A stretch of 7,077 bases of DNA from positions 1 through 7,077 of the forward strand of contig CAMNNR010000065.1 of assembly GCA_946545675.1 (NCBI GenBank), read 5' to 3'. A program made the translations under genes and the position numbers. The notes below the pieces were generated by a model. That model worked only from the letters and a program-made list of their open reading frames with translations, searched no databases and was not told the DNA's origin. This DNA is from an uncultured Thermoplasmata archaeon. Its GTDB lineage: Archaea; Thermoplasmatota; Thermoplasmata; Methanomassiliicoccales; Methanomethylophilaceae. Shown here in pieces: positions 5,765 to 7,077 of this stretch. How positions within the stretch are numbered: the first letter of the stretch is position 1; each line of letters starts with the position of its first letter.

Positions 5765-6637
5765 TCAGTCCAGCGTTATTAGGCGCATGCCGCCGCAATA
5801 GAAGGAGTCAGTCCTTTTCTTGATCTCCTCCCATTCCTCGTCGCTCTTGTAGATGTTCCGGCGGATTAGTTCCACGCATCCTCTGGCGGCGGTGTTGCAC
5901 GAGGCCATGATGTTCGTGATGTCGAATCTGTTGTGTTTCATCATGGTGTGTATTATGCGGGGCCCCGAACACTCGCACATGAGGTCGATACAGTGGTCAG
6001 TAAGGTCGGGGTCGAACACCATCGCGCGGTAGTCTGGGTTCCTGCGTAGGAATATGCACATGGGTTCGCCCGCGGGAGGGAGCGGCCATTGAGGCAGCTT
6101 GATCTGTGAGGGCAGCATGTCGACCTGCAGGATCAGATCGAAAATACAGTCGTCCGCTAGGTCCGATATCGCGGGATAGTGGGAGTAGAATGTGCTCCTG
6201 CTCACGCTTGCTTTCTTGCAGAGCTGGGATACGGTGATGTCGGCGTAGCGGGTGTCGATGATGACATCGAGGAAGGCTTTCTTTAGAGCGTTGCGTTTGA
6301 GGTTGTAGCGGGGGTCGTACTCCCTCTCGGCTTCGCTGATGTCATCTATCCCCCGGATGGCGAATATTTTGCTGGCATATTCCGGATCGGCAGGTTCGGT
6401 ATTCTCGTAGCTTACGATCTTCTGTATTATCTCGCGGTCTGAACCATAACAGCAGTGGGGGCATGCGGGACAGGCATAGCCCTCCTTTTTGTATCTGCAC
6501 TCGTCTAGGTGTTTTTCGGATCTCTTGAGCAGGGCCCTGCACTCTTCGCAGAGAACCTTGCCTCCGTGGTTGTTCAGGCAGTAGTACTTGACCATCCGGT
6601 AGGTCATCTCCTTCTTGAAAGGAGTGTAGTCAGTCAT
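5765..6637 (-). CDS. YgbA-like Cys-rich domain fused to TetR-type regulator (290 aa)
   Basis: Residues about 8-85 match the YgbA family ('nitrous oxide-stimulated promoter', linked to NO-stress recovery in enterobacteria): YC20, H24, LCEEC (C30, C33), C47 and C56-x2-C59-x2-C62-C63 followed by Y and an Arg/Glu helix. The spacing suggests metal or Fe-S binding, which is an inference. Residues about 113-165 form a TetR-like helix-turn-helix (ALKKAFLDVI, then ITVSQLCKKASVSRSTFYSHYPAISDL). The rest (165-290) is a helical, Cys-containing part resembling a TetR ligand-binding domain. ATG 6637 is taken as the start, since a TATA-like stretch (6657-6666) lies about 25 bases upstream, suggesting a leaderless mRNA. 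It sits 21 bases upstream of nifB and is divergent from an ABC importer gene, so it may control either one and itself. Targets and ligand are unknown. Confidence 0.8.
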   Translation of the reverse strand: MTDYTPFKKEMTYRMVKYYCLNNHGGKVLCEECRALLKRSEKHLDECRYKKEGYACPACPHCCYGSDREIIQKIVSYENTEPADPEYASKIFAIRGIDDISEAEREYDPRYNLKRNALKKAFLDVIIDTRYADITVSQLCKKASVSRSTFYSHYPAISDLADDCIFDLILQVDMLPSQIKLPQWPLPPAGEPMCIFLRRNPDYRAMVFDPDLTDHCIDLMCECSGPRIIHTMMKHNRFDITNIMASCNTAARGCVELIRRNIYKSDEEWEEIKKRTDSFYCGGMRLITLD

Positions 6638-6656
6638 CGTACCTATACAGGCACCA

Positions 6657-6666
6657 GATAAGAAAA
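6657..6666 (-). promoter_or_regulatory. Probable TATA region of the YgbA-TetR gene
   Basis: On the minus strand TTTTCTTATC is preceded by a BRE-like purine-rich stretch (AGAAAGAAACC). Its centre is about 25 bases before the ATG at 6637, fitting a leaderless transcript. It is not a strong TATA match. It overlaps an inverted repeat, AAGAAA (6660-6665) with TTTCTT (6670-6675). Confidence 0.4.
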
Positions 6667-6751
6667 TGGTTTCTTTCTAGGTAGGTATGATGAATCCAAT
6701 GTGATTCCAAAATGTACACCTTTTCGGTTTTGTGTTCGATAGCTGTCCTTT

Positions 6752-6771
6752 GAAAAAGTATGTTTTATATA
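6752..6771 (+). promoter_or_regulatory. BRE and TATA box of the ABC importer gene
   Basis: GAAAAAG (6752-6758) is followed by TTTTATATA (6763-6771). Transcription would start near 6793, leaving a leader of about 29 bases before ATG 6822. A partial ribosome binding site, GTGAT (6814-6818), lies 3 bases before the ATG. Confidence 0.65.
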
Positions 6772-6774
6772 CTG

Positions 6775-6790
6775 TATTTCTTAAGAAATA
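6775..6790. promoter_or_regulatory. 16-bp perfect palindrome, candidate operator
   Basis: TATTTCTTAAGAAATA is a perfect 16-bp palindrome. It lies between the TATA box (6763-6771) and the predicted transcription start (about 6793) of the substrate-binding protein gene, where a bound repressor would block transcription. Its half-site TTTCTT recurs, in the opposite arrangement, at 6660-6675 in the promoter of the divergent regulator gene. The cognate protein is unknown; the adjacent TetR-like regulator or a metal-dependent repressor are candidates. Confidence 0.55.
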
Positions 6791-6821
6791 GAACATTGGA
6801 TTAATTACCCAATGTGATAGA

Positions 6822-7077
6822 ATGGACCAGAAAATCATCGCCATTATTGCGGTCGTCGTGATCGCGGCGGTCGGAGTTTCGGCCGCATACGTGCTTACCG
6901 CAGACAACGGGAGCAAAACCAACAGCAATACAGACAACACGGGGACCGCTACCGTCATCACCGACAGTGCCAGCAGAGAGGTCACCGTGCCTGACAACCT
7001 CGACAACGGAATCGTCGGCGTGCTGTGTTCCGTCCTCAAGGTCCTCTCGTACTTCGATGCCCACGAGAAAGTCACCG
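6822..7077 (+). CDS. ABC importer substrate-binding protein, iron-complex/cobalamin type (partial, N-terminal 85 aa)
   Basis: The gene runs off the right edge. Residues about 4-26 form a hydrophobic segment (KIIAIIAVVVIAAVGVSAAYVL) without a lipobox Cys, so it is probably a membrane anchor or uncleaved signal. Residues about 28-42 are a Ser/Thr/Asn/Gly-rich linker of the sort that tethers archaeal binding proteins outside the membrane. Next come VITDSASREVTVPDNLDNGIVGVL and CSVLKVLSYFDAHEKVT, which match the start of the periplasmic-binding fold used for siderophores, haem, vitamin B12 and related ligands. The ligand cannot be told from this part. The start is ATG 6822, supported by the TATA box at 6763-6771 and a GTGAT element just upstream. 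It is divergent from the YgbA-TetR regulator; permease and ATPase genes would be expected beyond the window. Confidence 0.75.
   Translation, partial: MDQKIIAIIAVVVIAAVGVSAAYVLTADNGSKTNSNTDNTGTATVITDSASREVTVPDNLDNGIVGVLCSVLKVLSYFDAHEKVT

Larger units (their letters stand above)
6693..6818. repeat. Three copies of a CCAATGT motif
   Basis: CCAATGTGAT occurs at 6696-6705 and again at 6809-6818 in the same orientation. An inverted copy, ACATTGG, lies at 6793-6799. The first and the inverted copy extend to a 10-bp match (AATCCAATGT at 6693-6702, ACATTGGATT at 6793-6802). The last two form a 7-bp inverted repeat with a 9-base spacer. That pair covers the predicted transcription start and leader of the importer gene; the last copy also contains the GTGAT that may serve as its ribosome binding site. 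Confidence 0.5.

Noticed and set aside
5744..5767. Read-through fusion of the regulator and nifB
   Set aside because: The two genes share a reading frame with only the TGA (5765-5767) and seven codons between them. But there is no recoding signal visible, TGA is the normal stop throughout the window, and both proteins are complete as separate units.
6677..7075. Minus-strand open frame overlapping the importer gene and the divergent promoter region
   Set aside because: It lies antisense to the substrate-binding protein start and across promoter elements. The hydrophobic stretches are complements of the real gene.
1..7077. CRISPR array, insertion sequence or integration site
   Set aside because: No regularly spaced repeats, transposase or integrase motifs, or terminal repeats were seen. 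The tRNA-Ala has no duplicated 3' end in the window to suggest an attachment site.

Overview
This window looks like a chromosomal segment of a gut or sediment archaeon, most likely a Thermoplasmata methanogen of the Methanomassiliicoccales type. That placement is an inference. It rests on archaeal TATA boxes (TTTATATA-like, often with an upstream purine-rich BRE) placed 25-30 bases before gene starts, apparently leaderless or near-leaderless genes, and a tRNA gene without an encoded CCA end. It also rests on all seven visible stop codons being TGA, and on a substrate-binding protein anchored by an N-terminal membrane helix. Several genes look bacterial in type (alaS, nifB with a NifX-like tail, aroC, the regulator), as is common in gut archaea with many acquired genes.

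Layout. Positions 1-250 (+) hold the C-terminal end of dihydroxy-acid dehydratase (ilvD). It converges, across a small hairpin, on a two-gene aromatic operon on the minus strand: chorismate synthase (aroC, 573-1637) followed by an AroQ-type chorismate mutase (295-576), with a 4-base ATGA overlap. These two act at the branch point that makes chorismate and converts it to prephenate. Divergent from aroC, across a 119-base gap carrying a near-palindromic element next to a TATA box, is a four-helix DoxX/DoxD-like membrane protein (1757-2266, +). Next come a tRNA-Ala(UGC) gene (2376-2448, +) and, convergent with it, a short bacterial-type alanyl-tRNA synthetase (2570-4342, -) with its own TATA boxes.

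Upstream of alaS on the same strand are nifB (4481-5743, -), a radical SAM enzyme with a NifX-like tail, and 21 bases upstream of that a regulator (5765-6637, -). The regulator joins a Cys-rich domain resembling YgbA (the 'nitrous oxide-stimulated promoter' family) to a TetR-type helix-turn-helix. Divergent from the regulator is the start of a substrate-binding protein for an iron-complex or cobalamin type ABC importer (6822 to the window end, +). The 184-base space between them is rich in inverted repeats.

The part most worth attention is 4481-7077: a Cys-rich, possibly Fe-S or NO-responsive TetR-like regulator between nifB, which makes a large Fe-S cofactor precursor, and a probable iron-type importer. 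A 16-bp perfect palindrome lies between the importer's TATA box and its predicted transcription start. A local iron/Fe-S/nitrosative-stress circuit is a reasonable hypothesis, not shown by the sequence alone. The second point of interest is the AlaRS, which ends right after its editing domain and lacks the usual C-terminal (C-Ala) domain.
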